NCBI RefSeq assembly: GCF_042675915.1
Contig: NZ_JBHTKL010000005.1
Coordinates: forward strand, 868,001 to 932,000
Direction: 5' to 3'
DNA: 64,000 nt
Origin: Thalassobacillus_A hwangdonensis
GTDB taxonomy: Bacteria; Bacillota; Bacilli; Bacillales; Halobacillaceae
Shown here: positions 25,844-35,405 of the stretch, piece after piece
Numbering within the stretch: position 1 is the first letter of the stretch
Layout: every line of letters begins with the position of its first letter
Position numbers and translations under genes: made by a program
The notes under the pieces: generated by a model
Seen by the model: only the letters and a program-made list of their open reading frames with translations
The model's database searches: none
What the model was told of the DNA's origin: nothing

Positions 25844-26971
25844 CTACAGTGTGATGGTGCGCATGATGTTTTCGATTGTGAATGTGATGTTGTTGGAAGC
25901 GGCTTCTGCATCGAGTGCTTCATCCAATGTAACCGGTCCCCGTTGGATCGAGAAGGCTGCATCAATGGCTGGACGGAAATCGGATGCATCGACTTTTCCT
26001 GCGATTGCAATCACCGGCTTATCGTATCTTTTCGCCATCAGTCCGACACTTACCGGGACCTTCCCGTGTGCGGACTGTGTGTCGAGGCTGCCTTCTCCGG
26101 TAATGACGAGATCAGCGGTCTTCACTTTTTTCTCCAGCCCAGTCAATGCTGCAATGATTTCGAATCCTGGCTTCATTTCCGCACCTAGCACTCCAGCCAG
26201 TGCGCCACCTAACCCACCGGCAGCACCCGCACCCGGTATGTCCTGCAGTGCCACGCCATATTTTGCTTCAACAATTGTAGCGAACTGTTGCAAACCTTCA
26301 TCTAGCTCAAGCACCTCTTCATGACTCGCGCCTTTTTGCGGACCATAGACATGGGCAGCACCTTCAACTCCGTAAAATGGATTCGTTACATCACTGGCGA
26401 TCGTAATCCGGCAGTCATCTAGCGCAGCTACCCTTCCCGAATCATCAATCGAGCTAATGTTTCCTAACGGATTCTTCCCCACTTCTAGAGGCTTCCCCTC
26501 GAAATCAATAAACGTGTACCCCAACGCCTGCAGCATCCCGGTACCACCGTCGGTCGTTGCACTGCCACCAAGTGACACGATGATATCACGATAGCCGCGC
26601 TCAACTGCATCACGGATCTCCTCTCCCAATCCGTAGGAAGTCAGGCGATAAGGATCGCGTTCGTCATCTTCGATCAGCGTCAAGCCAGTACTGCGCGCGC
26701 ATTCCACAAACGCAGCACGTTGCCCTTCATAATCGATCACCCCATAGCTCGTTTCAACCGGGCGACCTGATGGGCCCTTGACCCGGACTGCAATCTCTTC
26801 CTTCAAAAAAGAACGCAATGCATCGATCGAGCCTTCGCCGCCGTCGGCCATCGGCACGACAACAACCTCGGCATCTACCAACACTTTTTTCACGCCAACA
26901 GAAGCAGCCTTTCCGACTGCTTCTGCTGACAAAGAACCTTTAAATGAATCCGGTGCGATTAAAATGTTCAT
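25844..26971 (-). CDS. glxK: Glycerate kinase (GlxK/GarK type)
   Basis: Enzyme of 375 residues that phosphorylates D-glycerate. Start MNILIAPDSFKGSLSA and the blocks VPMADGGEGSIDAL, SLGGSATTDGGTGMLQALG and GAGAAGGLGGAL are hallmarks of type I glycerate kinases. ATG at 26971 is spaced 8 bases from AAGGAAGG, better than the GTG at 26980. It follows a GH13_18 phosphorylase and a mannosylglycerate hydrolase on the same strand, both of which would release glycerate, so it closes that pathway. Confidence 0.92.
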   Translation of the reverse strand: MNILIAPDSFKGSLSAEAVGKAASVGVKKVLVDAEVVVVPMADGGEGSIDALRSFLKEEIAVRVKGPSGRPVETSYGVIDYEGQRAAFVECARSTGLTLIEDDERDPYRLTSYGLGEEIRDAVERGYRDIIVSLGGSATTDGGTGMLQALGYTFIDFEGKPLEVGKNPLGNISSIDDSGRVAALDDCRITIASDVTNPFYGVEGAAHVYGPQKGASHEEVLELDEGLQQFATIVEAKYGVALQDIPGAGAAGGLGGALAGVLGAEMKPGFEIIAALTGLEKKVKTADLVITGEGSLDTQSAHGKVPVSVGLMAKRYDKPVIAIAGKVDASDFRPAIDAAFSIQRGPVTLDEALDAEAASNNITFTIENIMRTITL

Positions 26972-26986
26972 TTCCGACACCTTCCT

Positions 26987-28681
26987 TTAAGCTTTGCGAA
27001 CCCAGATGAAATCATAAGCGTCAAGCGTCACCGTTCCGGAAGCCTGCGCATCATCCATCAAATTCACACCTGCAAATGGCAGCAACACCTCTATATTTTC
27101 ACGAGACGTGTTGACCGCGAAGAATACTTTTTCTCCTGTTTCTTCATTATAACGTGTCAGTGCAAATGCACGAGGATCGACATCAACTACCTTTTGATCA
27201 GCATAAGGAGAAAAGGCGCTTTCCTGCTGGCGAAGCTCAACCATTCGCTGCATTCCTTCAAAAATCCCTTTGCGGCGGGAGTCGGTCTGCAGTTCCTGTT
27301 TGATTACGTCATACTCTAGTTTTTCACGGTTGATCCTACGCGGGATACCGGAAGCTTCCAGTCCTTCATAATCATTTTGCGAACCAAGCAACGAGTGATA
27401 GTAGATCGCTGGTACGCCGATGACGGACAAAAGAATCGAATGGGCCGCAAGCATTTTTGCAATGGTATCTGCTTCAGTCGTATCTTCGCCTTTGTTCACC
27501 AATGCTTCCGAATAATTAATGTTCAGCTCATAGACGGATTTGCTGCCGTCCGGATTACTTTTATAAGAAACTTCGCCACCGTTTTCCTTCACTTTGTCGA
27601 CAAGGACCTGCTTTTCTTCCTCGGTCAAAATCCCTTCGGTCGGGCGCATGCCGATACCGTCATGACTTGCCAGGAAGTTGAAGTACGTCGCAGAATCCGA
27701 AACTTTATCAATCGTTTTCGCCCATTCGGAAAGCTTCGTCGCATCGTGTGTCGTAAAACTATGCAACACTAATGGTGGCAGCGTGAACTGGTAGACCATG
27801 TTCGCTTCGTTCGTACCGTTTCCAAAATAGCTGATGTTTTCCTTATGAGGCACATTCGTTTCGGTAATGATCTGTACGTTCGGTTTAAACTGGCTCATCA
27901 CCGTCTGCCAAAGCTGAATGATTGCATGAGCCTGCGGAAGGTGAATACAAGTCGTACCGGACTCTTTCCAAATGAATCCGATTGCATCAAGACGAATGCT
28001 CGTCCCACCCTGATGCGCATACTCCATCAGGATTTCCGTCATTTCAAGTAATGCCGGGAAATGCTTGAAGTTGATGTCGACCTGATCTTTACTGAATGTC
28101 GTCCATGCCGTTTTCGTGCCATTTTCTCCTTCATATTCATGGATGAGTGGCGACGTACGCGGGCGCACGACATTACTCGTATCGAAACCTTCTTCTTTCG
28201 GTGTGAAAAATTCACGGAATTTCGGTTCATCGTTCAAATAGCGCTGGAACCAGTTGCTTGACTGGGAAATGTGGTTTGCAACGAAATCGAACATCATCCG
28301 GTAGTCTTTTGAAAACGTGCGGATGTGCTCCCACGTTCCTAGAACAGGATCAATTTCACGGTAGTTCGTCACTGAAAAACCGTCATCTGACGTGTAAGGG
28401 AACATCGGAAGAAGGTGGACGTCAGTGATTGTCTGACCGACTTCTTCTTTCAAAAATCGATGCAAAATCGGAAGCGTTTCTTTGCCTTCCTGATAAATGC
28501 TGTCACCGTAGGTAATCAAGTAGACATTTTTCTCCGTTAAGGGTTGAGGAGCAGTCCAGCTTTTGCCGGACCACTTCTCGATAAATGTCTGGAACTGCTC
28601 TAAATAGGAGGGAGCATACGCATCCTGATAGATGTCTTTCAAATGCTGTTCAATCTTGGATAACAATGCTTCTTTATTCAT
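26987..28681 (-). CDS. GH13_18 glycoside phosphorylase, probably for glucosylglycerate or its 6-phosphate
   Basis: Alpha-amylase-fold phosphorylase of 564 residues from the sucrose phosphorylase subfamily. Visible are LLPMFPYTSDDGFSV near residue 90, the nucleophile aspartate in IRLDAIGFIWKE, the general acid in IITETNVPH, and NFLASHDGIGMRP. Subfamily members split sucrose, sucrose-6'-phosphate, glucosylglycerol or glucosylglycerate with phosphate. Glycerate kinase directly downstream argues for glucosylglycerate, giving glucose-1-phosphate and glycerate. Since the only transporter in the operon is a PTS, a 6-phosphorylated substrate is also possible. The start overlaps the mngB stop as ATGA. 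Confidence 0.8.
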   Translation of the reverse strand: MNKEALLSKIEQHLKDIYQDAYAPSYLEQFQTFIEKWSGKSWTAPQPLTEKNVYLITYGDSIYQEGKETLPILHRFLKEEVGQTITDVHLLPMFPYTSDDGFSVTNYREIDPVLGTWEHIRTFSKDYRMMFDFVANHISQSSNWFQRYLNDEPKFREFFTPKEEGFDTSNVVRPRTSPLIHEYEGENGTKTAWTTFSKDQVDINFKHFPALLEMTEILMEYAHQGGTSIRLDAIGFIWKESGTTCIHLPQAHAIIQLWQTVMSQFKPNVQIITETNVPHKENISYFGNGTNEANMVYQFTLPPLVLHSFTTHDATKLSEWAKTIDKVSDSATYFNFLASHDGIGMRPTEGILTEEEKQVLVDKVKENGGEVSYKSNPDGSKSVYELNINYSEALVNKGEDTTEADTIAKMLAAHSILLSVIGVPAIYYHSLLGSQNDYEGLEASGIPRRINREKLEYDVIKQELQTDSRRKGIFEGMQRMVELRQQESAFSPYADQKVVDVDPRAFALTRYNEETGEKVFFAVNTSRENIEVLLPFAGVNLMDDAQASGTVTLDAYDFIWVRKA

Positions 28682-31329
28682 GAAGATTCTCCTTTAAGTC
28701 GGATCGTTTGGTAGCTGTATGGTGCAAGTGTGATTGTATCTGTTGCCGCTTCGTCTTCCTCCGCTAAGTTCGTGAGGCTGATGTCTTTGAGTGTTTCGCT
28801 GGCAATTCCAGCTTGTACTTCCTCACAAGTCGGGTTGAACAGACGGATAATGACGTCCTTTCCATCATGCGCCTTTTTGATTGAACTGATGAAGGCACCT
28901 TCGACATTTGCCAATGAAAAATCGCCAGGAAGGTCAGCAATCGGATAAGGAATTTCGAAACGGTCGAGACGCTCTTCAAACGTATTCAGACTCTGGTTCT
29001 GATACGTCACATAGCGGCTGTTATACGTATCCGCCAGCTCGAAAAGTCCGGCAGTTTCAACGCGTCCGCCTTTCATATGAATTGCGTATTCGAAGGTCAT
29101 TTCCTCGATCATCTGCGCATCAGGCGTGACGACGACTTTGTTGTTGATGCCGGAAGCACGTCCCGGACGCCAAGCAAGGTCATCACGTCCAAGCAGTCCG
29201 ACGCTGCGGAACAACGTCAGTGCAAACTTTCCGTTTTCTTTCAGCACTTCATATTCTTTCAGACCTTTTGTAAAAGCGGAAAGGTGCGCATCGGCATTTT
29301 CCACACCTGCAAATTGTTCCACCGTGTAAATCGGAACCGGCGCTTCTTTAAAGCCGTTTTCTTTCCAATTTTCCATCCGAGGATTCTCGACTGGACGGTT
29401 AATGACACTGTATCCCTGGTCTCCGAATGACTCCTCGGGTTGTGTAACAGGAGTCTGAATCAATGCGCGGACGCGGTGATCCTTCACCTCGTTATCGATA
29501 TCGTGCTTGACACGGACAAGTTCCTCATTGCGACGCAACTCGAATGTCGTCTCAATCGTCAGAGGTTTTTCTTCTTTCGGGTCAAGACGATTTTCCAAAT
29601 CAGCAGGTACAATCTTCGTATGACGGACGGTCATCCGTTCGACCTGTCCGGCTTTTTCAACATTAACAAGCTCTGCATCGGTTAAAATCAGCGCTTCGTC
29701 ACCTGGAAGCGGTGAGTAGTCATAGGAATCTCCAGCATCTGCTGAATCTTCGAATTGCAGGAAGTCCGCGACGCTTACGCCAGTAGCTTTTTCCGTCAGT
29801 TCCAAAGTGCCTGCTTCAAACGCCAATGCATACGCATCGTTTTCGATGGTGTTAGTGTCAGTAGAAGTCGGCTGATCGACAGTATCTGCACCTTCCACCA
29901 CTTGCAGCGTCGTGTAGCCAAGCGCTGGCGAAGAAACGTTGTTCAACACAAGCTCCGTCCGGTAATAACCTGGAATTTCCACTTCCTTATCGCCCTCAGC
30001 AGTAACAACGATTTTCTTCCCGCCGCTCAAATACTCCTGTTCGGTGATGGAAAAGTCAATCTTCGTACCATCAAGGGTCTGCACGGCAAACTTCGCATCT
30101 TTCGTGAAAAGTACTGTTTCTACTGTGCCGTGGTAATTTTTCGCATCCGTATGGAAAAGAATGAAAATGTTGTCCTGACCATTTTTAGCGGCAATGGCGT
30201 GTGTAACCTGACGCTTGATCAAGTTCATCAATCCATCTGCCTGACGGTCGATTTTTTCAAGGCGATGCATGATATCGTTGTTCGTATCGTCGGAGTTACA
30301 GCCTCCGATGCTGTCGTGGGCATGTACGTCGAACAGGTTCTTCCACATCTCATCAAGCCTTGCCTGAGGGTAACGCAGGCCGAGAGACTGGCCGATGACT
30401 GCCAAAGGCTCGAGCTGGTTGATGATCTTATGCTCGACAATAGCGTTCAGTTTTTTGATGTCGTACCGCTGTGAACGAATCGTATTGTGGATACGGGAAC
30501 GCTCTGTCCCGATCAATTCACCTTCGATCGTGTTCGGAAAATCGTTCTCGTTCCACGTATCTTCCATGAACTGTTCATAATCGGAAAGGACATACTCGTA
30601 CTGTCCATCTTTTTCATTCAATTTCTTCACCGTTTCAGGGAAATGCTCGCGCACCAATACCTGATCACCACCGGATGGAAGCAGCAGGTTATCACTGTCG
30701 CGGTTCATCCCTGCTAATTTTGCCAGCATCGGCTCAAGGCGTTCTTCGACGAATTCGTCATCTGCAGTTAGGAACTTCCCAGGGCCATAACCGAGCGCCT
30801 GCATGTTCGCTTTCACCGTTTCACCATCTGGAGATTTCCAAGTGAAATTCAAGTTTCCATTTAGCTGATCCGAATAAATTCCACGCTGTAGCACGGCATA
30901 GTCGATACCGAAGCCTTTGAAAAGGGAAGGGAGGTACTGGTTCTGTCCGAAGATATCCGGCAGGTAGCCGATTCCCATCGAATGCCCCATTTTCTCTGTA
31001 CCTTTAACACCGTACAAAAGGTTACGGACAAGTGATTCTTTATGAACTAGCAGGGAATCTGCCTGGGTGTACCAAGGTCCGACGAAAATACGCTTGGCTT
31101 CGATCATGAGTTTCAGGCGATCAAAGTTTTCCGGACGTACTTTCAAATACTCATCGACAATTGACATTTGTGCATCGAACACATAGCCATGGTAGTCATC
31201 GTTATTTTCCAAAAGGTCGATCAGGTGATCCATATTTTCAGCCAACAGCAGGTTGGAGTCTTCGATTGTGAAATACCATTCTCTGTCCCAGTGAGAATGA
31301 GGGACGACATATACGCGTTTTTTAGTCAT
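28678..31329 (-). CDS. mngB: GH38 mannosylglycerate hydrolase (MngB-like alpha-mannosidase)
   Basis: Cytoplasmic enzyme of 883 residues, close to the length of E. coli MngB. It cleaves 2-O-(6-phospho-mannosyl)-glycerate into mannose-6-phosphate and glycerate. GH38 features are the zinc-binding HSHWDREW next to the N-terminus, GPWYTQADSLLVHKESLVRN with a catalytic-site aspartate, YLPDIFGQNQYLP, and HAHDSIGGCNSD. ATG at 31329 is chosen for the GGAGG 8 bases before it; the frame extends further but without a site. Neighbours (PTS, glycerate kinase, mannose-6-phosphate isomerase) fit exactly. Confidence 0.9.
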   Translation of the reverse strand: MTKKRVYVVPHSHWDREWYFTIEDSNLLLAENMDHLIDLLENNDDYHGYVFDAQMSIVDEYLKVRPENFDRLKLMIEAKRIFVGPWYTQADSLLVHKESLVRNLLYGVKGTEKMGHSMGIGYLPDIFGQNQYLPSLFKGFGIDYAVLQRGIYSDQLNGNLNFTWKSPDGETVKANMQALGYGPGKFLTADDEFVEERLEPMLAKLAGMNRDSDNLLLPSGGDQVLVREHFPETVKKLNEKDGQYEYVLSDYEQFMEDTWNENDFPNTIEGELIGTERSRIHNTIRSQRYDIKKLNAIVEHKIINQLEPLAVIGQSLGLRYPQARLDEMWKNLFDVHAHDSIGGCNSDDTNNDIMHRLEKIDRQADGLMNLIKRQVTHAIAAKNGQDNIFILFHTDAKNYHGTVETVLFTKDAKFAVQTLDGTKIDFSITEQEYLSGGKKIVVTAEGDKEVEIPGYYRTELVLNNVSSPALGYTTLQVVEGADTVDQPTSTDTNTIENDAYALAFEAGTLELTEKATGVSVADFLQFEDSADAGDSYDYSPLPGDEALILTDAELVNVEKAGQVERMTVRHTKIVPADLENRLDPKEEKPLTIETTFELRRNEELVRVKHDIDNEVKDHRVRALIQTPVTQPEESFGDQGYSVINRPVENPRMENWKENGFKEAPVPIYTVEQFAGVENADAHLSAFTKGLKEYEVLKENGKFALTLFRSVGLLGRDDLAWRPGRASGINNKVVVTPDAQMIEEMTFEYAIHMKGGRVETAGLFELADTYNSRYVTYQNQSLNTFEERLDRFEIPYPIADLPGDFSLANVEGAFISSIKKAHDGKDVIIRLFNPTCEEVQAGIASETLKDISLTNLAEEDEAATDTITLAPYSYQTIRLKGESS

Positions 31330-31352
31330 GATGTGATCCTCCAATAGTGAAT

Positions 31353-31392
31353 CAGCATGCCCGTCGGACAAAAGATCCGTTCAGGCATGCTG
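31353..31392. other. Hairpin between the PTS gene and mngB
   Basis: CAGCATGCC (31353-31361) and GGCATGCTG (31384-31392) pair, with an inner CGGA/TCCG stem. On the minus strand no U run follows, so it may be an mRNA-stability or processing hairpin that sets PTS versus hydrolase levels. Confidence 0.6.
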
Positions 31393-31419
31393 CTGGGTTT
31401 TGATTTTTTATTCTAGTAC

Positions 31420-33396
31420 TTAGATTGTCATACGGCCGCGTTTGATGAGTGCATAGCGGATGAAGATGTTCGCTAGTGCGATGAACATTGCACCGACAGT
31501 CAGACCGATCAAGTAGGCAAAGATATTTTCAACGAGCGGCCAGCCCCAGAAGGCAGGCAGTGGATACCATTGGACAGCGCCTAGCAACACAGCGGTTACT
31601 GCACCAATGATCGCTCCCAGGATGTTGATCGGAATCGTGATCAGCGGGTTACGAAGCATGAATGGAATCGCACCTTCACTGATGGCGATCAATCCAAGCA
31701 AAATCGACGTGTTACCTGTGACGCGAAGGTTCGCGTCGAATACGCGACGACCTACTATGAAACGGTCAAGTACAGTTGCAAGGCCAAGTCCGATTGGCGG
31801 AATGACGATTGCCAGTACACGCGCCGTTAATGGGAAAATCTGATCGGCAGCAAGTCCGATAGCGATCGCACCTGCAGCTTTGTTGATCGGGCCACCAAGG
31901 TCGAATGCTGTAGCAGCAGCAATGATTGTGGAGAGGATGATGTCTCCGGATTCCTGTGAAGCTTCAATCGTATTACGTAAAAGTTCGTTCAATCCGCCGA
32001 ATACTGGATCGACGATATAGAAGTTAAGGAAGAAAATCGACAGGACACTGATTGCCGGAATGATCAACATCGGCTTCATTGCCTGGAAGTTCTTACCTAG
32101 TTTGATTTTCTGATTCAGGAAACGTGCAATGTAACCTGCAGCAAGACCAAGGATCAACGCGCCGAAGAAACCGGATGGAATGCCATCTTCGATTCCCCAG
32201 AAGCGGAAGTGGATTCCGGCAGCAAACAGACCACCGATGAAACCAGCGACGATACCAACACGATCAGCAAGTGCATACGCAGTGAAGGCAGCGAAGATCG
32301 GGTACATGAACTGGAAGATCATAAATCCGAATTTATCCAGGTGGTGCAGGATAACGTAAAGCTCATTGTCATGAGTTGCATAGGAAATATCATTGATTTC
32401 ATTTACAAGACCGAATGGAATTGCACCAAGCTTCGCGATACCCATCATCAGACCGGCAGCGACGATGACCGGGATCATGTAAGAGATACCCGTCAGGATC
32501 GCCTGGGCCATTTCACCAAGGAAACCTGTTTTCTTATTGGAACCGTTGCCATTTAAGGACGTAGAAGATTCAGCAGGATCTCCTGCTTCGACAACACCAT
32601 CCGGGTTGTTCAACGCGCGGTCAATCAGCTCGTCTCCTTTTGCAAGTGGTTCAGCAACGCGGACTTGTACATAAGGAAGTCCTTCGAATCGCTCTTTTCC
32701 TTTTGGGGAAATATCCGTTGCAAAAATGACAGCGTCGGCTTCTGCGATCATTTCAGCCGTATGTTCGTCTTCAAGGCCGTTCGCACCTTGTTTTTCAGAA
32801 AGGACGCGGACGCCACGTTTCTTACCAGCCTGCTCCAACGCCTCAGCTGCCATGTAAGTGTGGGCGATTCCAGCAGCACATGCTGTAATGGCAAGTACGG
32901 TTTTTGAATATTCACCAGGCTCCTCTGCAGATTCTTCACTTGTTGCGTCAAGAGCTGTAAGGAATTGATCCGGATTTTTGGCAGCCATCAGGTTTTGGTA
33001 ATACGTTTTATCCATCAAACGTGTACTTAGTTCAGATAATAAGTTCAAGTGGGTCGACCCTGCTTCTCCTTCAGGAATTGCCAGAAGGAAGACAAGCTCT
33101 ACCTGGTTTGTCGGGTCGATACTTTCCCAGTCGGTAATCGGTTTTTCCAGTCGTGCTACAGCGAATGCTGCTTTTTTGACTGCATTCGATTTACCATGCG
33201 GAATAGCAAGACCTGCTTCAAGCCCTGTCGGGGAAACCTTTTCCCGTTCTAAAACGGTTTCATAATACGCCTCTTTAGAGGAAAGGCATCCTTGTTCATA
33301 TAATGTTTCAGTCAATTTCCAAATGACGTCTTCTTTGGTTGTCTCGCTCAAATCGAAACGAATAAGAGACGGTTGTGTCATTTGTTTAAGTTCCAT
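31420..33396 (-). CDS. mngA: PTS fructose/mannosylglycerate-type IIABC transporter
   Basis: Membrane transporter of 658 residues with all three PTS domains. IIA at about 1-150 holds the active histidine in GLAIPHGKSNAV. IIB at about 165-265 has the cysteine in AITACAAGIAHTYMA. IIC at about 295-650 has some nine membrane segments. This matches the 2-O-alpha-mannosylglycerate PTS, which imports and phosphorylates the solute on C6. First gene of the minus-strand operon and divergent from the RpiR regulator gene. Fructose specificity cannot be excluded by sequence alone, but the hydrolase next door favours mannosylglycerate or glucosylglycerate. Confidence 0.87.
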   Translation of the reverse strand: MELKQMTQPSLIRFDLSETTKEDVIWKLTETLYEQGCLSSKEAYYETVLEREKVSPTGLEAGLAIPHGKSNAVKKAAFAVARLEKPITDWESIDPTNQVELVFLLAIPEGEAGSTHLNLLSELSTRLMDKTYYQNLMAAKNPDQFLTALDATSEESAEEPGEYSKTVLAITACAAGIAHTYMAAEALEQAGKKRGVRVLSEKQGANGLEDEHTAEMIAEADAVIFATDISPKGKERFEGLPYVQVRVAEPLAKGDELIDRALNNPDGVVEAGDPAESSTSLNGNGSNKKTGFLGEMAQAILTGISYMIPVIVAAGLMMGIAKLGAIPFGLVNEINDISYATHDNELYVILHHLDKFGFMIFQFMYPIFAAFTAYALADRVGIVAGFIGGLFAAGIHFRFWGIEDGIPSGFFGALILGLAAGYIARFLNQKIKLGKNFQAMKPMLIIPAISVLSIFFLNFYIVDPVFGGLNELLRNTIEASQESGDIILSTIIAAATAFDLGGPINKAAGAIAIGLAADQIFPLTARVLAIVIPPIGLGLATVLDRFIVGRRVFDANLRVTGNTSILLGLIAISEGAIPFMLRNPLITIPINILGAIIGAVTAVLLGAVQWYPLPAFWGWPLVENIFAYLIGLTVGAMFIALANIFIRYALIKRGRMTI

Positions 33397-33477
33397 AGTA
33401 AGTCACCGCCTTGATGTTTTTGTAAGTGTTTTCATAACGTTCTACTACAGTTGTAACACAGGATTAACCGTAATGGT

Positions 33478-33535
33478 TGTACAGGAAATGTACATTTGTA
33501 CATTGATTCATGAAAGAGTATACTCGGAAATGTAC
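33478..33535 (+). promoter_or_regulatory. rpiR promoter with repeated TGTACA boxes, divergent control region
   Basis: TTGTAC (33496-33501) and TATACT (33519-33524) are 17 bp apart. TGTACA boxes occur at 33478-33483, 33489-33494 (within ATGTACAT) and 33497-33502, with TGTAC at 33531. They lie in the divergent region between the PTS operon and its regulator gene and are probable operators. Confidence 0.6.
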
Positions 33536-33559
33536 TGATAACAGAAGGAGTATGCCTTT

Positions 33560-34321
33560 ATGGGAAAAGTTCTGGAACGGTTCTCCGGACATTTGACGGA
33601 ATTGACACATTCCGAAAAGCATGTTTTATATTACATTGAAGATCATCTCGATGAAGCGAAGACGATGGCCTTGACGAAAATGGCAGCAGCGAACAATGTC
33701 AGTACGACGACGATCGTGCGCATGTGCCATAAGCTCGGTCTTGAAGGCTTCGCTGAGTTGAAGTATATATTGAAAACGATCGATGCTACCATCCTGCCGA
33801 CCGATCAGCACCCGATCCAGCGTTATGTGGAAGATATTACGAAAAGTCTCGGTACAATCGCGCATGAGGACTTGGAGCGTATTGCCGGGGAAATGAACAA
33901 AGCCAACCGGCTTGTCGTGCTGTCAGTCGGGTTGACGAAAATGGCAGGAGAATACTTGAGCAAGCGGCTGATGCAGCTGAACCAGACATCCACCTATATT
34001 TATGAATCGCACATGATTGATCTGATCAGCAACTGGATCGGCCGCGACGACCTTGTCATATTCATTTCCTCTAGCGGGGAAACCGATACGTTGTTGAAGG
34101 CGGCTGATAAACTTGCGCATTTGAACGTGCCAAGCGTTGCGGTTACAAACAATCCAGACAGTGCGTTGCATGAGCTGACGGATTATGGCGTGAGTGCACC
34201 GGTGCAGAAAGTGACGTATGCGGGGTACGATGTGTCGGCAAGATCGACGCTCGTCATGCTGTGCGATTTGATTTTCGAGTACTTGCTGAAGATGGTAGCG
34301 GAAGATGGAGAAGAGGAGTAG
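33560..34321 (+). CDS. RpiR-family transcriptional regulator with SIS domain
   Basis: Regulator of 253 residues. An N-terminal HTH_6 domain (LTHSEKHVLYYIEDHL ... AAANNVSTTTIVRMCHKLGL, about 12-70) is followed by a SIS sugar-phosphate-binding domain (VVLSVGLTKMAGEYLSKRL, DLVIFISSSGETDTLLKAADK). It is divergent from the mannosylglycerate-type PTS operon and precedes manA by 3 bases, so it probably senses a sugar phosphate of that pathway. E. coli uses a GntR-type MngR at this position, so the regulator has been exchanged. Confidence 0.87.
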   Translation: MGKVLERFSGHLTELTHSEKHVLYYIEDHLDEAKTMALTKMAAANNVSTTTIVRMCHKLGLEGFAELKYILKTIDATILPTDQHPIQRYVEDITKSLGTIAHEDLERIAGEMNKANRLVVLSVGLTKMAGEYLSKRLMQLNQTSTYIYESHMIDLISNWIGRDDLVIFISSSGETDTLLKAADKLAHLNVPSVAVTNNPDSALHELTDYGVSAPVQKVTYAGYDVSARSTLVMLCDLIFEYLLKMVAEDGEEE

Positions 34322-34324
34322 ACG

Positions 34325-35281
34325 ATGTATAACGAACCGATTTTTTTAGCACCTGAATTCAAAGAACGACTATGGGGCGGAACGAAACTGAAGGAACTGT
34401 TCGGTTATGAGATTCCGTCCGACTATACAGGAGAATGCTGGGGGATTTCCGGACATGCGAATGGACCGTCCGTAATAAAAAATGGCTCGTTGGAAGGTAA
34501 GACTCTGGCGGAAGCATGGGAAACAAATCGCGAATTGTTCGGGGGAGAAGAAGGCGACGAATTTCCACTGCTTGTGAAAATCCTTGATTCGAAAAAGGAT
34601 TTATCCGTGCAGGTGCACCCGGATGATACTTATGCACGTGAAGTCGAAGGTGAAAATTACGGAAAAACAGAATGCTGGTATGTGATCGACTGTGAAGAAG
34701 GAGCAGAAATCATCTTCGGTCATCATGCATCGACGCGTGAAGAGCTAGAGCAGATGATCGATGATGGTCAATGGGACGACTTGCTACGTACAGTGAAAGT
34801 GAAACCGGGCGACTTTTTCTACGTGCCAAGCGGAACCATCCACGCAATCGGTGCAGGTATCCAGATTCTCGAGACACAGCAGAGTTCCGATATTACGTAT
34901 CGTGTGTACGATTATGACCGTGTCGGCCAGGACGGGAAGAAACGCGAACTTCATTTGGAAAAATCGAAAGAAGTGACGACCGTGCCTCATGAAGATCCTG
35001 CCGTTGATCGAAAAAAATCCGTTGAGCAGGGGCTCGTGCGTGAGCAGCTGGTCGAAGAGAATTACTTTACCGTTGAGCATTGGGAACTGGATGGAGCAGT
35101 AGAAGGGCTTTCTGATCGCTCTTATAAACTGGTTAGTGTGATCGAAGGGGAAGGTGAGATTGTCGTTGATGGGAGTAGTTATAGTTTCCGAAAAGGCGAC
35201 CACATCATCATCCCAGCAACAGTGGATACTTATGGCTTGAAAGGGAAAGCAACCTTGATTGCCTCCCACTCAAATAAATAA
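34325..35281 (+). CDS. manA: Mannose-6-phosphate isomerase, class I
   Basis: Cupin-fold zinc enzyme of 318 residues, the short Gram-positive form. It converts mannose-6-phosphate to fructose-6-phosphate. Signatures are PEFKERLWGGTKL at the start, the zinc ligands in LSVQVHPDDTYA and GKTECWYVID, FFYVPSGTIHAIGAGIQILETQQ, and SDITYRVYDYDR. It takes the product of MngB into glycolysis. Translated directly after the regulator. Confidence 0.93.
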   Translation: MYNEPIFLAPEFKERLWGGTKLKELFGYEIPSDYTGECWGISGHANGPSVIKNGSLEGKTLAEAWETNRELFGGEEGDEFPLLVKILDSKKDLSVQVHPDDTYAREVEGENYGKTECWYVIDCEEGAEIIFGHHASTREELEQMIDDGQWDDLLRTVKVKPGDFFYVPSGTIHAIGAGIQILETQQSSDITYRVYDYDRVGQDGKKRELHLEKSKEVTTVPHEDPAVDRKKSVEQGLVREQLVEENYFTVEHWELDGAVEGLSDRSYKLVSVIEGEGEIVVDGSSYSFRKGDHIIIPATVDTYGLKGKATLIASHSNK

Positions 35282-35293
35282 AGAAGAATTGAG

Positions 35294-35322
35294 AAAAGGA
35301 TGCCAAAAGCGGCATCCTTTTT
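35294..35322 (+). terminator. Terminator after manA
   Basis: AAAAGGATGCC, 6-base loop, GGCATCCTTTTT. Confidence 0.88.
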
Positions 35323-35332
35323 CACTTCACCG

Positions 35333-35400
35333 CACTGAGGGACAGTCCCCCACCACTTCACCGCATCACCGTGGCGGGGGACTGTCCCTCAGTGCTTTAA
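35333..35400. repeat. REP palindrome copy 7, reversed-arm type
   Basis: 24-base arms at 35333-35356 and 35371-35394 with one mismatch. Here TGAGGGACAG is outermost and the CCCCCAC side faces the loop, the reverse of copies 1-3 and 6. The loop contains TTCACCGCATCACC; CTTTAA follows the right arm. Confidence 0.92.
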
Positions 35401-35405
35401 CGCGT

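Noticed and set aside
29755..30474. 239-codon open frame on the plus strand within mngB
   Set aside because: Shadow of the GH38 gene; composition is cysteine/arginine/phenylalanine-rich and shows no domain.
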